From Verrucomicrobiota bacterium (lineage in GTDB: Bacteria > Verrucomicrobiota > Verrucomicrobiia > Limisphaerales > AAA164-E04): a stretch of 39,908 bases of DNA. The position numbers and the translations under genes were made by a program. Location of the stretch: contig JAQCFT010000006.1 of NCBI GenBank assembly GCA_027619545.1, forward strand, positions 1 to 39,908, in the 5' to 3' direction. The notes beneath the pieces are model-generated. The model was not told where the DNA came from. It made no database searches and worked only from the letters and a program-made list of their open reading frames with translations. The stretch's first letter is position 1, and every line of letters starts with the position of its first letter. This document shows, piece after piece, positions 23,805 through 33,272 of the stretch.

Positions 23805-26219
23805 ATGCATTTGGATCAAGACATCATCGATATTCTCAAGATCAAGGCTTCCTCCAAAAACGGAGGATCACCTAAGGATCGAACCCCCCCCTCACTTCCT
23901 GAACAACTGCCCATTCTAGGCTTGTCAGACATTGTCATCTTCCCGGGCATGGTCGCGCCATTGTTGATTGAATCGACTTCGAGTTCGGATTTGATTGATG
24001 CAGTGGTTTCTGGCGACCGCCTGATTGGCCTGGTACTGCAAACCTCACCGGTGGATGACCCGGAACCTAAGGATCTTTACAGCTATGGCTGTCTGGCTCG
24101 AGTCCAGAAGATGGTGAAGCAACCCAACCAGCATGTTCGAATCCTGATTGAGGGGCTTAAACGCACTCGGATATTAGGATACGAAAAGACCAGTCCATAT
24201 CTGCTGGCCAGAGTGGAATACCTTCACGAGCCCAAGGAAATTTCGGAAGAAACCACATCCCTGGCACGCACCGCCAAGAAGTTGTTTCAGGAGGTTTTGA
24301 AACATTCCTCCACCATGGGAGATCAGATTAAATCCACTATCTTGAACATGGAAGATCCCGAGAAGCTTTCGGACTTGATCGGGGCCAATCTCAATCTGGA
24401 CCTTTCTGAACACCAGCAACTGCTTGAAACCCACATCGTTGCGGAACGACTCAAAACCTTGCTTCCCCTGCTCCAGCGCGAACTCGAACTCCAGTCCATC
24501 GGAGCACGCATTCAGAAGGAAACTTCATCTTCCATTTCAAAAAGTCAGCGGAATTTTTACCTGAAGGAGCAGCTTAGAATCATCCAGCGCGAATTGGGCG
24601 AAGAGGATCCGGCATCCAGGGAGATCAACACTCTGCGAGAAGCCATCGAAGCCAGCGGCATGCCTCCCGAAACACAGGAAATGGCACTGAAGGAACTCGA
24701 ACGCTTGAAATCCATCCCGGCCTCGCTTCCCGAATACACGGTCTCCAGACATTATGTGGAATGGCTGGCCTCCCTACCCTGGAATAAAAGTGTCGAACAT
24801 CACTTGGATCTGGCGGAAGCATCACGCATTCTGGACAAGGAACATTTCGGACTCAAAAAGGTCAAAGACCGGTTGCTGGAACACCTCGCCGTCATGAAGC
24901 TGCGGAGCAGCATACGAGGACCGATTCTTTGTCTCGTGGGACCACCTGGTGTGGGAAAAACATCTCTGGGACGCAGCATGGCCGAATCATTGGGACGTCC
25001 CTTCGCGCGCATCGCACTGGGAGGCGTCCGTGATGAAGCGGAAATTCGTGGTCACCGCCGGACCTATGTGGGATCCATGCCGGGCAGGATTCTGCAAACC
25101 TTAAAACGTCTGAAAGCCAGAAACCCGCTGATTTTGCTGGATGAGATCGACAAGCTTGGTTCCGATTTCCGTGGTGATCCCGCTTCAGCCTTGTTGGAAG
25201 TACTGGATCCTCAGCAAAACAAGCATTTCAGCGATCACTACCTTGAAGTCCCTTTTGACTTGAGCGATATCCTGTTCATCACCACTGCGAACTGGTTGGA
25301 CCCGGTGCATCCGGCGCTTCGAGATCGCCTGGAAGTGATCGAACTGCCCAGCTACACGACTACGGAGAAAATTGAAATCACCCGACATCACCTGTTGCCC
25401 AGGCAACTGGAAGATCACGGGATGAAAGCCAATCAATTCAAGCTCCCCACAAAAAGCATTCGGCATTTGATTGAACTTTACACCAGAGAAGCAGGCGTTC
25501 GGCAATTGGAACGAACCGTTGCATCCGTCCTGCGCAAGGCAGCCCGCGAACAGCTGGAGTCCACGGAATCCAAGGGGGCAACCACTGTTGACGAAGCGTG
25601 GATCGAGAAACAACTCGGCATGCCCAAGTATCCGGCGCCCGACCATGAAACCATTGACGAGTGCGGGATTGCGGTGGGATTGGCCTGGACGCCCAGTGGT
25701 GGTGAAATCCTGTTTCTGGAAGCCACTTCACTTCCGGGTAAAGGCAAATTGATACTGACGGGTTCACTGGGGGATGTGATGAAGGAAAGCGCTCAGGCAG
25801 CGTTGACACATCTTCGGTCCCAAGCGGGCCAAATGAAGTTGAAGCTGCCGCCGATGGACAGCCTCGACATTCATATTCACGTTCCGGCCGGAGCCACCCC
25901 CAAAGATGGTCCGAGCGCAGGTATCGCCATCTTTGCCGCGCTCGCATCGATGTTCATTGGCAAACCCCTGTCCTCCCGCCTGGCCATGACCGGAGAAATC
26001 AGCCTCCGAGGCAGAGTCCTGCCAGTTGGTGGAATCAAGGAAAAACTACTCGCAGCGGCACGCAGTGGCATGCGTGAGATCATTCTTCCCGAAGCAAACA
26101 AAAAGGATTGGGTGGAAGCGCCGCCTGAGATTCGAAAGAAATTGAACATCCATTGGGTCCGCCACGTCGAAGAAATGATGCCGGTGCTTTTCAAATCAAA
26201 ACCGGCTGGAAAGAAATAA
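23805..26219 (+). CDS. lon: ATP-dependent protease Lon
   Basis: Cytoplasmic AAA+ serine protease for damaged and regulatory proteins. The 804 residues are a full-length LonA: N-terminal substrate-binding domain (about 33-225), coiled-coil middle, AAA+ module with Walker A GPPGVGKT (379-386) and Walker B LILLDEID (442-449), and C-terminal protease domain with catalytic Ser704 in PKDGPSAG and Lys747 in GGIKEKLLA. The 43-residue Ser-Lys spacing equals that of E. coli Lon. A small hairpin (TGCCTT-GTA-AAGGCA, 23791-23805) ends on the first base of the ATG. No heat-shock operator such as CIRCE was seen. Confidence 0.97.
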   Translation: MHLDQDIIDILKIKASSKNGGSPKDRTPPSLPEQLPILGLSDIVIFPGMVAPLLIESTSSSDLIDAVVSGDRLIGLVLQTSPVDDPEPKDLYSYGCLARVQKMVKQPNQHVRILIEGLKRTRILGYEKTSPYLLARVEYLHEPKEISEETTSLARTAKKLFQEVLKHSSTMGDQIKSTILNMEDPEKLSDLIGANLNLDLSEHQQLLETHIVAERLKTLLPLLQRELELQSIGARIQKETSSSISKSQRNFYLKEQLRIIQRELGEEDPASREINTLREAIEASGMPPETQEMALKELERLKSIPASLPEYTVSRHYVEWLASLPWNKSVEHHLDLAEASRILDKEHFGLKKVKDRLLEHLAVMKLRSSIRGPILCLVGPPGVGKTSLGRSMAESLGRPFARIALGGVRDEAEIRGHRRTYVGSMPGRILQTLKRLKARNPLILLDEIDKLGSDFRGDPASALLEVLDPQQNKHFSDHYLEVPFDLSDILFITTANWLDPVHPALRDRLEVIELPSYTTTEKIEITRHHLLPRQLEDHGMKANQFKLPTKSIRHLIELYTREAGVRQLERTVASVLRKAAREQLESTESKGATTVDEAWIEKQLGMPKYPAPDHETIDECGIAVGLAWTPSGGEILFLEATSLPGKGKLILTGSLGDVMKESAQAALTHLRSQAGQMKLKLPPMDSLDIHIHVPAGATPKDGPSAGIAIFAALASMFIGKPLSSRLAMTGEISLRGRVLPVGGIKEKLLAAARSGMREIILPEANKKDWVEAPPEIRKKLNIHWVRHVEEMMPVLFKSKPAGKK

Positions 26220-26237
26220 TCCAACCGCTTGCGTATC

Positions 26238-27008
26238 ATGAAAATCATTTTGCCGAACTTGGCATTGCTATGTGCCGCCATGTTGCTCCTTCCCTCAAAA
26301 GGCATGCTCGCCGACCCCATTCAGGATGGCCAATCCCTGGCCGCTGAACTGCGAGCACTCCAAATTGGGATTCCCGGTGATATTTCCGCAACACTCAAAA
26401 TCAGAAAGAGCGGAGGAGAGCGTGTCCAACGGCAGGTCCAGAAACAATCCATCCAAACAGAGCAGGGCTGGAATGATCTATTCAGTGTGGCGACCGATGA
26501 TCAAAGCAACACGGAGTGGCTCCTGATTCGGCACCGCAATGGGGAATCACCAAGCTATCAAATGGCAAATTCCGAATCGATCCCTATGTCCAACGAGGAT
26601 TATCAACCTTTGGTCAAGGATGCAGCGATGACACCCGTCGGTGGCAGTGATTTCTGGGTGGCAGATCTTGGATTGGATTTTTTACACTGGCCTGACCAGC
26701 GTATCGTTCCTTCCCGAATCACCATGCGAAAAGGAGTCGCCTGCAAGGTGCTCGAAAGTGCCCGTCCCACCCAATCTGAAAATGGATACTATAAGGTCCG
26801 TTCATGGATTTCTTCTGAATACGGTGGTGTCGTCTATGCCGAAGCATTTGATACCGCCGGCCAAAAAATCAAAATTTTCGAAGTGAACGACGTGGAGAAA
26901 ATAGACGGACAATGGTACCTGAAAGAGTTGAGAATCCGCAACCTGCGTGACCGCTCGACTTCCACGCTGGAATTCAACAATTCCGGACAATCTCTGAGCA
27001 ATCAGTGA
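26238..27008 (+). CDS. LolA-like outer-membrane lipoprotein-sorting-family protein
   Basis: Periplasmic protein of the LolA-like (outer membrane lipoprotein-sorting) superfamily. The ATG at 26238 opens a signal peptide (LPNLALLCAAMLLLPSKGML, cleaved near ADP) and gives 256 residues. Family features are in the second half: DFWVADLGLDFLHWPDQRI, ACKVLESARP, YYKVRSWISSEYGGVVYAEA and QWYLKELRIRNLRDRSTSTL. It starts 18 bases after lon in the same direction and may share its transcript. Whether it carries lipoproteins or another hydrophobic ligand is not known; no lolCDE is present. Confidence 0.8.
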   Translation: MKIILPNLALLCAAMLLLPSKGMLADPIQDGQSLAAELRALQIGIPGDISATLKIRKSGGERVQRQVQKQSIQTEQGWNDLFSVATDDQSNTEWLLIRHRNGESPSYQMANSESIPMSNEDYQPLVKDAAMTPVGGSDFWVADLGLDFLHWPDQRIVPSRITMRKGVACKVLESARPTQSENGYYKVRSWISSEYGGVVYAEAFDTAGQKIKIFEVNDVEKIDGQWYLKELRIRNLRDRSTSTLEFNNSGQSLSNQ

Positions 27009-27029
27009 TAAACTCTTCATTGTAACAAC

Positions 27030-27067
27030 GGTTCCAAAGGGCTATCATGACTCCAGCCCTTGGAACC
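27030..27067. repeat. Long imperfect hairpin between the LolA-like gene and the acidic small protein
   Basis: Bases 27030-27043 pair with 27055-27067 over 13 pairs with one bulged A (27038) and an 11-base loop; the arms read GGTTCCAAAGGGCT and AGCCCTTGGAACC. No T-run follows on either strand, so it is not a typical Rho-independent terminator. It may end or process the lon transcript or control the downstream small gene. Confidence 0.6.
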
Positions 27068-27148
27068 AGGGGATGGTTTCCTGTGGCGATGCGGCTTGTA
27101 TCACGCAGAAGGGCGGAAGGGTGTTTACAACAAACCATCAAGGTTACC

Positions 27149-27367
27149 ATGAAAAAACTTTATTACGTGACTCCATCCATGTGCGGTGGAGACCTACCCG
27201 AGGATTTTGATTTGGATGATTTTTGTGAGGTGCTCCAAGGAAAACTGGATGAAGATGTGGAGGTGGTTGCCATCAACGAAGAAGATCTACCATCGGATAA
27301 TCTGGATCCGGATCTCGTTTCGGAGGCGATTTTTAACGAGGCAATGGGCGAGTACTATCATCGCTGA
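27149..27367 (+). CDS. Small acidic protein of unknown function
   Basis: The ATG at 27149 gives a 72-residue, strongly acidic protein. It starts MKKLYYVTPSMCGG, continues through a Asp/Glu-rich central region (DFDLDDFCEVLQ, NEEDLPSDNLDPD) and ends with EAMGEYYHR. There are two Cys and no signal peptide or membrane span. I do not recognise a family. An upstream in-frame start (27047) would add a non-conserved-looking basic stretch and sits inside the hairpin, so it is not preferred. It follows the LolA-like gene after 140 bases. Confidence 0.6.
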   Translation: MKKLYYVTPSMCGGDLPEDFDLDDFCEVLQGKLDEDVEVVAINEEDLPSDNLDPDLVSEAIFNEAMGEYYHR

Positions 27368-27450
27368 CCGCCTCCAGGGAAACCGGTTTCGGAATTGTCC
27401 GAGTATCCTCCGAACATCGGGGTGCCTGCTTGGATCTTAGCCCACACAGG

Positions 27451-29607
27451 TCATGGGATTTCGTGTTGCCACGAAATCTCATCCAACAATCTCACCCCGA
27501 TGATCTCCCTTGCGAACTGTGTGGCATCAGCCTCCTGAGGAGTCTCCAGTTTTTGAAATGTTTCCCAAGCCTTCTTTTTGACACCAAAGGGATGTTCCTT
27601 CGTAGGCAGGGATCTTAATCCGAGCAACAATCCACCTTCCTGTGGATGATCCACCCAGCGATGGTTGTGAAACGCTTCGATACTCTGGAGCGGCCGGATT
27701 TTATGCCATGTGTAAACGAAGGCTGCGGCCTGAATATCCTGAGCCATGGCTGATTCAATGGGCGTGTGGTATCCCTGTTCCGACAAGATCACGCCACGCA
27801 CTTTTTCGCCATTAAACATCATGCACGGCTGGTGCATGTAGGCGTCCAACACTTCCAGATTCTTGGGGGTGATCAATGGGGTTTCGTAATCGAATGTTGG
27901 CAGCGTATCGTTCCATGCCTGCGGGTTCCACAAACTTTGCGGGTAGGGATGATAGGCCAAACCCCATTCATAATCCCCCTCAAGCCTGGATGTTTCCGCC
28001 AACCAATCCAGCAACCGTCGCGGCGCATACGTTTTCCACGAAGGATCAGGCTCGGCATTCCAGTGATGCGTCAATGAAATGAATACGCGGGCATGCGGAT
28101 TGTAGCGTCGAGCCAATAGATGGGTCAATCGCATGGATCGCATATACACATCCATGTAAACTTCCATCGGCTGTTTACCCATGTTGGTCCACACCCATCC
28201 GTAATCAATTTCATTGTGCATGATCCAATTCGATACCCGACCATGTGGATCTCCGGGTTGGGCATAACGGCGAGTCAAATAATCCATCGCGGCCCCATAG
28301 GCCAGGACTCCCTCACGGCTGCTGAAATCAGGCATGGCGTAATGGCCTGCCCGCTCCGCTTCCGGATGCGTTATTTGCCCACCAAATCCCGAATCTCCAA
28401 AGCCAACCAGAATGATGGCCGAAACCACCATGCCGTGGTCGGTTGCAAATCGAATCAATCGATCATGTTGAGAAATAAAACCTGGATTCACCCACCAGGA
28501 CTTTCCTTGATAACGCGTCTCCTCCCAGCCGGTTCGTTTGGAGGAGCTCAGCATGTGGGAGATCAACATATTGTCCGTGATGTGACGAACCCCCAAATCG
28601 ACGAGTTCCTCGAGAATATCATTGGCCCAGACACCCCCCATGCCTTTAAGCGATCGAGCCCATTTCCGATCGAGCGCATGTTCGGCTGCTTCGTCAAGTT
28701 GCGTGATGTACCGGGGCAGTGACAATAGACGCCACCGGGCACCTTCATCAGACAAAGCGATGGCCCATCGAGATGTGATTCGGTCCCGATCCCCCATCCT
28801 TCTGGGGATGGTTTTCACGATGTTTCCAGATGCATCCGCCACGTCGCATTCAAATATCTCAACCGGCTCAATCGCTTTGGAAGGATCCCACTCAAGAGGA
28901 ATCTCAATCAACCGCGCCCCCTCCAAAAACAGTGGATGATACGGCATGCGAAGCGTGATTGTTGTCCGATCTATAGAAATGGTTTCGATGGAAGCAGGAT
29001 AGGATTGGCGGTAGTATGATCGGATGGATTCGGCTTTGTGGGCTTTGTGCGCACGTTCCATCGAAGCCGCTTCAACCGCTTTTGCTTCATCTGCATTGGG
29101 TGGCCGCAATTTCAGATTGCGCACCCCTATCCGCACCCCGGACTTCCGTCCGAAATCCAGTCTTAAAAGATTGTTGGAAGGCATCCATCGATGACCCGAC
29201 TGTTCAACGAGGTGCACCGAGAAGGGTATCCAGGACTCCGATTTCATCATGCTCCCTGCCGTCAGGGAATTAACCGCCCGAATCGGCGGACCAAAAAAAA
29301 TCTCCAACTCGGATACTCCGTCCGGACAAAAGTAATCAAAAGAAAGCACGACGTTTGCCGAACCATGAGAAACATTGGAATAGGGTTTGAGGAACAGATA
29401 AGGATCCTCTCCGCTCGTTTCAAAGGTCCAGGCACCTTCACCGGTCTCCAGCATGCGAATCTGGTTCAACCGGGAAACATCGACTTGCAACTCCACAGAA
29501 TCCGCACCCTGAACGGGCAAGGCCGAGCAAGACAGGATAAAAGCAAACGAGGAAAGGTAAACCAACTGCATGTGCCATCGCATGATCGTCAGTTTAGAAG
29601 GCATCAT
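27451..29607 (-). CDS. DUF5722-type secreted TIM-barrel (glycoside hydrolase-like) protein
   Basis: Probable glycosidase-like protein acting outside the cytoplasm. The 718 residues begin with a signal peptide (LVYLSSFAFILSCSALPVQG). The first ~180 residues look like a beta-sandwich (carbohydrate-binding-like), and the rest resembles DUF5722, a TIM-barrel family of Bacteroidetes and PVC bacteria. Two Glu at the right spots for a retaining clan-A glycosidase are visible: WIMHNEIDYGWVW (acid/base candidate) and GVILSEQGYHT (nucleophile candidate). It is last in the ptsI-nucleotidyltransferase-DUF5722 operon, 22 bases after the gene before it. Substrate unknown; the ATG at 29583 is an alternative start. 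Confidence 0.8.
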   Translation of the reverse strand: MMPSKLTIMRWHMQLVYLSSFAFILSCSALPVQGADSVELQVDVSRLNQIRMLETGEGAWTFETSGEDPYLFLKPYSNVSHGSANVVLSFDYFCPDGVSELEIFFGPPIRAVNSLTAGSMMKSESWIPFSVHLVEQSGHRWMPSNNLLRLDFGRKSGVRIGVRNLKLRPPNADEAKAVEAASMERAHKAHKAESIRSYYRQSYPASIETISIDRTTITLRMPYHPLFLEGARLIEIPLEWDPSKAIEPVEIFECDVADASGNIVKTIPRRMGDRDRITSRWAIALSDEGARWRLLSLPRYITQLDEAAEHALDRKWARSLKGMGGVWANDILEELVDLGVRHITDNMLISHMLSSSKRTGWEETRYQGKSWWVNPGFISQHDRLIRFATDHGMVVSAIILVGFGDSGFGGQITHPEAERAGHYAMPDFSSREGVLAYGAAMDYLTRRYAQPGDPHGRVSNWIMHNEIDYGWVWTNMGKQPMEVYMDVYMRSMRLTHLLARRYNPHARVFISLTHHWNAEPDPSWKTYAPRRLLDWLAETSRLEGDYEWGLAYHPYPQSLWNPQAWNDTLPTFDYETPLITPKNLEVLDAYMHQPCMMFNGEKVRGVILSEQGYHTPIESAMAQDIQAAAFVYTWHKIRPLQSIEAFHNHRWVDHPQEGGLLLGLRSLPTKEHPFGVKKKAWETFQKLETPQEADATQFAREIIGVRLLDEISWQHEIP

Positions 29608-29629
29608 TCAGACTGTCGATGCCGATGGA

Positions 29630-30376
29630 TCAGAACTCGGCAAAAATCCGATTGGCTTCCTCCAGCGTTTCCTTTGAACCAATGTCATACCACAACCCCG
29701 GCAAGGTCCAGGTATAAACGGGCATTCGAGGATAGAGCCACTGGATCATACGACCGGGCTGATCCGCATTGTGACCATCTTCAACATATTGGCGTATGAC
29801 GGGAAGGACAGCTTTTGGATAGTAATAAAGCGCAATACCGATCAAGGTGGAATGAGGCTCTTCGGGTTTTTCTTCAAATGAAGAAATCTGCCCTCCTGCA
29901 TTCATATGCACTTCACTATACTTCTTGGTATCCTCCAGTCGCCCGACATCATAAACGCCCAGAACAGGCGCCTGTTTTTCCAGGCAGAATTCCCCAAACG
30001 ATTTGATACTTTGGCTGAACAAATTATCTCCGGCCACAACGATGATGTCTTCATCAATAGCGGAAGCTTTCAAGGTGTATACCAGATCACCGATCGCTCC
30101 TAGACGATTGTTTTCGTCCGTGGAACCATCGTTGATCACCGTAACCGGGATGGACGGACAGCTTGTTTGATAGGCTTTGGCCCAAGTTTCAAAATGCCCG
30201 TGAAACTTGTCATTGGAAACGATGAGGATTTCGTTCAATTCTGGCACATCCATCAAGTGGCCTAACACATGTTCCACCATGGGACGTCCGGCCACTTCAA
30301 GAAGCGGCTTGGGACGAGTCAGAGTCAATGGATAAAGACGAGTTGCGTATCCGGCTGCTAAGACAATCAATTTCAT
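29630..30376 (-). CDS. Sugar-1-phosphate nucleotidyltransferase
   Basis: Nucleotidyltransferase of the glucose-1-phosphate thymidylyl/uridylyltransferase type, which activates a sugar phosphate with an NTP. The 248 residues have the signature AAGYATRLYPLTLTRPKPLL (residues 7-26), GRPMVEHVL, VINDGSTDENNRLGAIGDL, VAGDNLF (metal-binding Asp), SSFEEKPEEP and PGLWYDIGSKE. Which sugar and which NTP cannot be said from sequence. It starts 15 bases after the ptsI stop. Confidence 0.9.
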   Translation of the reverse strand: MKLIVLAAGYATRLYPLTLTRPKPLLEVAGRPMVEHVLGHLMDVPELNEILIVSNDKFHGHFETWAKAYQTSCPSIPVTVINDGSTDENNRLGAIGDLVYTLKASAIDEDIIVVAGDNLFSQSIKSFGEFCLEKQAPVLGVYDVGRLEDTKKYSEVHMNAGGQISSFEEKPEEPHSTLIGIALYYYPKAVLPVIRQYVEDGHNADQPGRMIQWLYPRMPVYTWTLPGLWYDIGSKETLEEANRIFAEF

Positions 30377-30391
30377 GTTTTCGAGAGTTAC

Positions 30392-32161
30392 TTATCCCTG
30401 GTTGACGACCATTTCAGGAGCCACACGCTGCACCAATGCGCGGGATGCATCAAGGATTTCGTGACTATACCGCATTGTCACAGCCTGTTCTGCCAGCTCC
30501 CTGGCTTCACTCAATTTCAGTCGTCGGATGAGGTACTTGACGGAAGGCACCAACGGGGCGGACGCGCTCAATTCATCAACACCCAGCCCCAGCAAAAGAG
30601 GCACCAAATCAGGTTCACCGGCCATTTCACCGCACACTCCCACGCGAATCCCGGCGGCATGAGCCGCTTTTGTGGTTTGCTTGATCGAGCGAACAATACT
30701 GGGCGCGGTCGGTTCGTAAAGATGCGCTATGCGGTCGTTGGTTCGGTCAACCGCCAGCCCATACTGGATCAGGTCATTGGTGCCGATGCTGAAAAACTTT
30801 ACCTTGCTCGCCAAATCATCGGCCACCATCACCGCAGAGGGGGTTTCAATCATGATGCCGGTTTCAATGTGCTCATCGAACGCAACGCCCTCCTCCGCCA
30901 ATTCACGTTTGCAGGTTTCCAAAAGTTCCAGAGCACGATCCAGCTCGCTCATGCTGGTGATCATGGGAAACATGATGCGCAGGTTTCCCTGGGTGCTGGC
31001 CCGCAGAATGGCCCGCAATTGCATCTTGAATATGCCTTCATTGTCCAGACAAAACCGGATGGCACGCCAGCCCAGCGCCGGGTTGGATTCCACACCTGAT
31101 TTCGTCAGGGAAGACAACTTGTCAGCTCCCAGGTCAAGAGTCCGGATGACAACCGGTTTGGGAGCAAGCTTGGAAGCAACCTCGGCATAAACCTCCGCCT
31201 GGATTTTCTCTTCAGGCCAATGAGACCGGTTCAAAAACAAATACTCCGATCGAAACAAACCCACTCCATCCGCCCCAAACTTCATGACATCCTCCGATTC
31301 CGATGGTTGATCCAGATTGGCCTCCAGGGCCACTTGAAATCCATCCAAAGTCACGGCTGGCATCTCCCTGAGCTTGGCCAGTCGTGCTTCCTTGTCCTCA
31401 TGCCGCCTGATGACATGGCCGTATTCAAACAAGGTCTGATCACTGGGATTAAGAATGACCAAGCCGCTGTGGCCGTCAAGAAGTACAGTCTGATCATTCT
31501 CCAATCGCTTGCTGATATCATGAAAGCCGACAACAGCGGGGATTTTCAAAGCTCTGGCAAGAATGGCCGTGTGCGATGTTTTACTCCCGACATCAGTGGC
31601 AAACCCGAGAACCATGCTGCGATCCAGCATCGCGGTCGTACTCGGCGTCAAGTCGTGACCGACCACAATACTGGGTTCGCTCAAGGCATAGAGATGATCA
31701 TGATCATCCTGCCCCATCAGATTGTTCAAGAGCCGGTGTGAAACATCCCGTAAGTCAACAGCACGCTCACGCAAATACTCGTCTTCCATGCTGTCGAAGG
31801 CCTGGGCATATTTTTCAGACACTTCATGATAGGCATGCTCGACATTACACATTGTGGACTTAACCAACTTGGTCGCCTCACCAATCAACGCCGGATCATC
31901 CAACACCAGAAGATGAGCTTCGAAAATGTCGGCATCATGCGATCCCACACGTTCACGCAAACTTTGATGCATCTCCTTGAGTTGTTTCCGGGTAATGATC
32001 AAGGCCTGCTCCAACCGCTTCAATTCCGCGGCCACATCCTCTTCGGGAATGTCACGATACGGGACATGAAGCTGCCGCGTGCCAAAGACAAAGACTCGTC
32101 CCCGACAGACACCTCCTGAGGCTGGAATGCCCCGAAATGTGATTTCACCTTTCTCGCTCAT
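30392..32161 (-). CDS. ptsI: Phosphoenolpyruvate-protein phosphotransferase (PTS enzyme I)
   Basis: Takes phosphate from PEP and passes it to HPr, the entry of the phosphotransferase system. The ATG at 32161 gives 589 residues, close to the E. coli length. The N-terminal domain starts FRGIPASGGVCRGRVF. The active-site His197 lies in GSKTSHTAILARALKIPAVVG. The C-terminal PEP-binding domain shows GVGLFRSEYLF, RTLDLGADK, FFSIGTNDLIQYGLAVDR and GVCGEMAGEP. No HPr or EII gene lies here. The frame is open to 32308 but the extra 49 residues are not family-like. It is first in an operon with the sugar nucleotidyltransferase. Confidence 0.95.
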   Translation of the reverse strand: MSEKGEITFRGIPASGGVCRGRVFVFGTRQLHVPYRDIPEEDVAAELKRLEQALIITRKQLKEMHQSLRERVGSHDADIFEAHLLVLDDPALIGEATKLVKSTMCNVEHAYHEVSEKYAQAFDSMEDEYLRERAVDLRDVSHRLLNNLMGQDDHDHLYALSEPSIVVGHDLTPSTTAMLDRSMVLGFATDVGSKTSHTAILARALKIPAVVGFHDISKRLENDQTVLLDGHSGLVILNPSDQTLFEYGHVIRRHEDKEARLAKLREMPAVTLDGFQVALEANLDQPSESEDVMKFGADGVGLFRSEYLFLNRSHWPEEKIQAEVYAEVASKLAPKPVVIRTLDLGADKLSSLTKSGVESNPALGWRAIRFCLDNEGIFKMQLRAILRASTQGNLRIMFPMITSMSELDRALELLETCKRELAEEGVAFDEHIETGIMIETPSAVMVADDLASKVKFFSIGTNDLIQYGLAVDRTNDRIAHLYEPTAPSIVRSIKQTTKAAHAAGIRVGVCGEMAGEPDLVPLLLGLGVDELSASAPLVPSVKYLIRRLKLSEARELAEQAVTMRYSHEILDASRALVQRVAPEMVVNQG

Positions 32162-32337
32162 ATCGATACGCACTTGATAATATCCCTTTTCCAAGGTGTT
32201 GGAAATGAAATTGTCGTTAACGAAAATCCAACATTCATTGAACAAACCACCCCTCCCCGCTCCTCTTCCAAAGACTTTTCCGAATTCCTGCCAAGCCCCA
32301 TTGACCACGAAGGATTCCTCTGGCCATAATCCTCGGC

Positions 32338-33129
32338 ATGAACAACAAAGCGGCGATCATTACAGGAGCTTCAAGGGGCATCGGCCGGGGCATCGGACTG
32401 GAATTGGCCCGGATCGGTTATGACCTGATCATCAACTACGCAGGCAATCAGAAAGCCGCCCTGGAAACAGTCCGGGAATGCGAGGCTGCCGCCACTGAAG
32501 CCGGACATGCGATCAAAGCCATACCCGTCAAGGCAAACGTAGGGCACCCGGATGACCGGGAACACCTTTTGAATGAAACCAAAAAAGCATTTGGGCGCCT
32601 GGATCTGCTCGTCAACAATGCCGGTATCACTTCGATCGGCAGAGCTGACATTCTTGAAGCCAAAGAAGAAAACTTTGACCAACTCATGGCGGTCAATTTG
32701 AAAGGGCCCTTCTTCCTCAGCCAGCAAGCGGCCAACTGGATGATCGAACTTTTAAAGGCAGGTAATGTGAATGCTCCAAAAATTGTCAATGTATCATCCA
32801 TCAGCGCCTACACCGTTTCAGTCAACCGGGCGGATTATTGCATGGCCAAGGCGGCTCTGGGCATGATGACCAAACTCTATGCCGTCCGGCTCGCGGAACA
32901 TGGCATCCGGGTCTATGAAATATGCCCGGGTATCATTGCTTCCGACATGACAGCTCCTGTGCAGGCCAAATACGACAAACTCATCGCAGAAGGCCTGACG
33001 CCCATGCCCAGATGGGGACAGCCTTCGGACATCGGCAAAACCATCACCGCCGTCGCCCAGGATTACCTTCCATTCAGCACCGGCGAAGTCATCAATGTCG
33101 ACGGCGGCTTCCACCTTCGCAAACTCTAA
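32338..33129 (+). CDS. Short-chain dehydrogenase/reductase (3-ketoacyl-ACP reductase-like)
   Basis: NAD(P)-dependent oxidoreductase of the classical SDR family. The 263 residues have the Rossmann glycine motif TGASRGIG (9-16), NNAG (93-96), the catalytic Ser at 153/154 and Tyr167/Lys171 (YCMAK), and the C-terminal STGEVINVDGG. FabG is the nearest type in general appearance, but without a fatty-acid context the substrate is open. It diverges from ptsI across 176 bases. Confidence 0.92.
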   Translation: MNNKAAIITGASRGIGRGIGLELARIGYDLIINYAGNQKAALETVRECEAAATEAGHAIKAIPVKANVGHPDDREHLLNETKKAFGRLDLLVNNAGITSIGRADILEAKEENFDQLMAVNLKGPFFLSQQAANWMIELLKAGNVNAPKIVNVSSISAYTVSVNRADYCMAKAALGMMTKLYAVRLAEHGIRVYEICPGIIASDMTAPVQAKYDKLIAEGLTPMPRWGQPSDIGKTITAVAQDYLPFSTGEVINVDGGFHLRKL

Positions 33130-33272
33130 ATTCACCCGTCTGCGCTTGACGGTTCAGCTCCGATCCGCCAGCTTCGCCAGCAGGTGGCGAATTGTATGGA
33201 ATCTTGATTGGACCCCGAATTGTGAATTCAAACCAAAGACATCCCCCCCTGAATGGGGGTCAGTCCCAACTA

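Noticed and set aside
32162-32308. 49-residue N-terminal extension of PTS enzyme I
   Set aside because: The family N-terminus (FRGIPASGG) begins just after the ATG at 32161; the extra part is not family-like and would use up the divergent promoter space.
33245-33259. C5/G5 hairpin upstream of the rpsA promoter as a terminator for the SDR gene
   Set aside because: No T-run on the plus strand and more than 100 bases from the SDR stop; left as a structure of unknown role.
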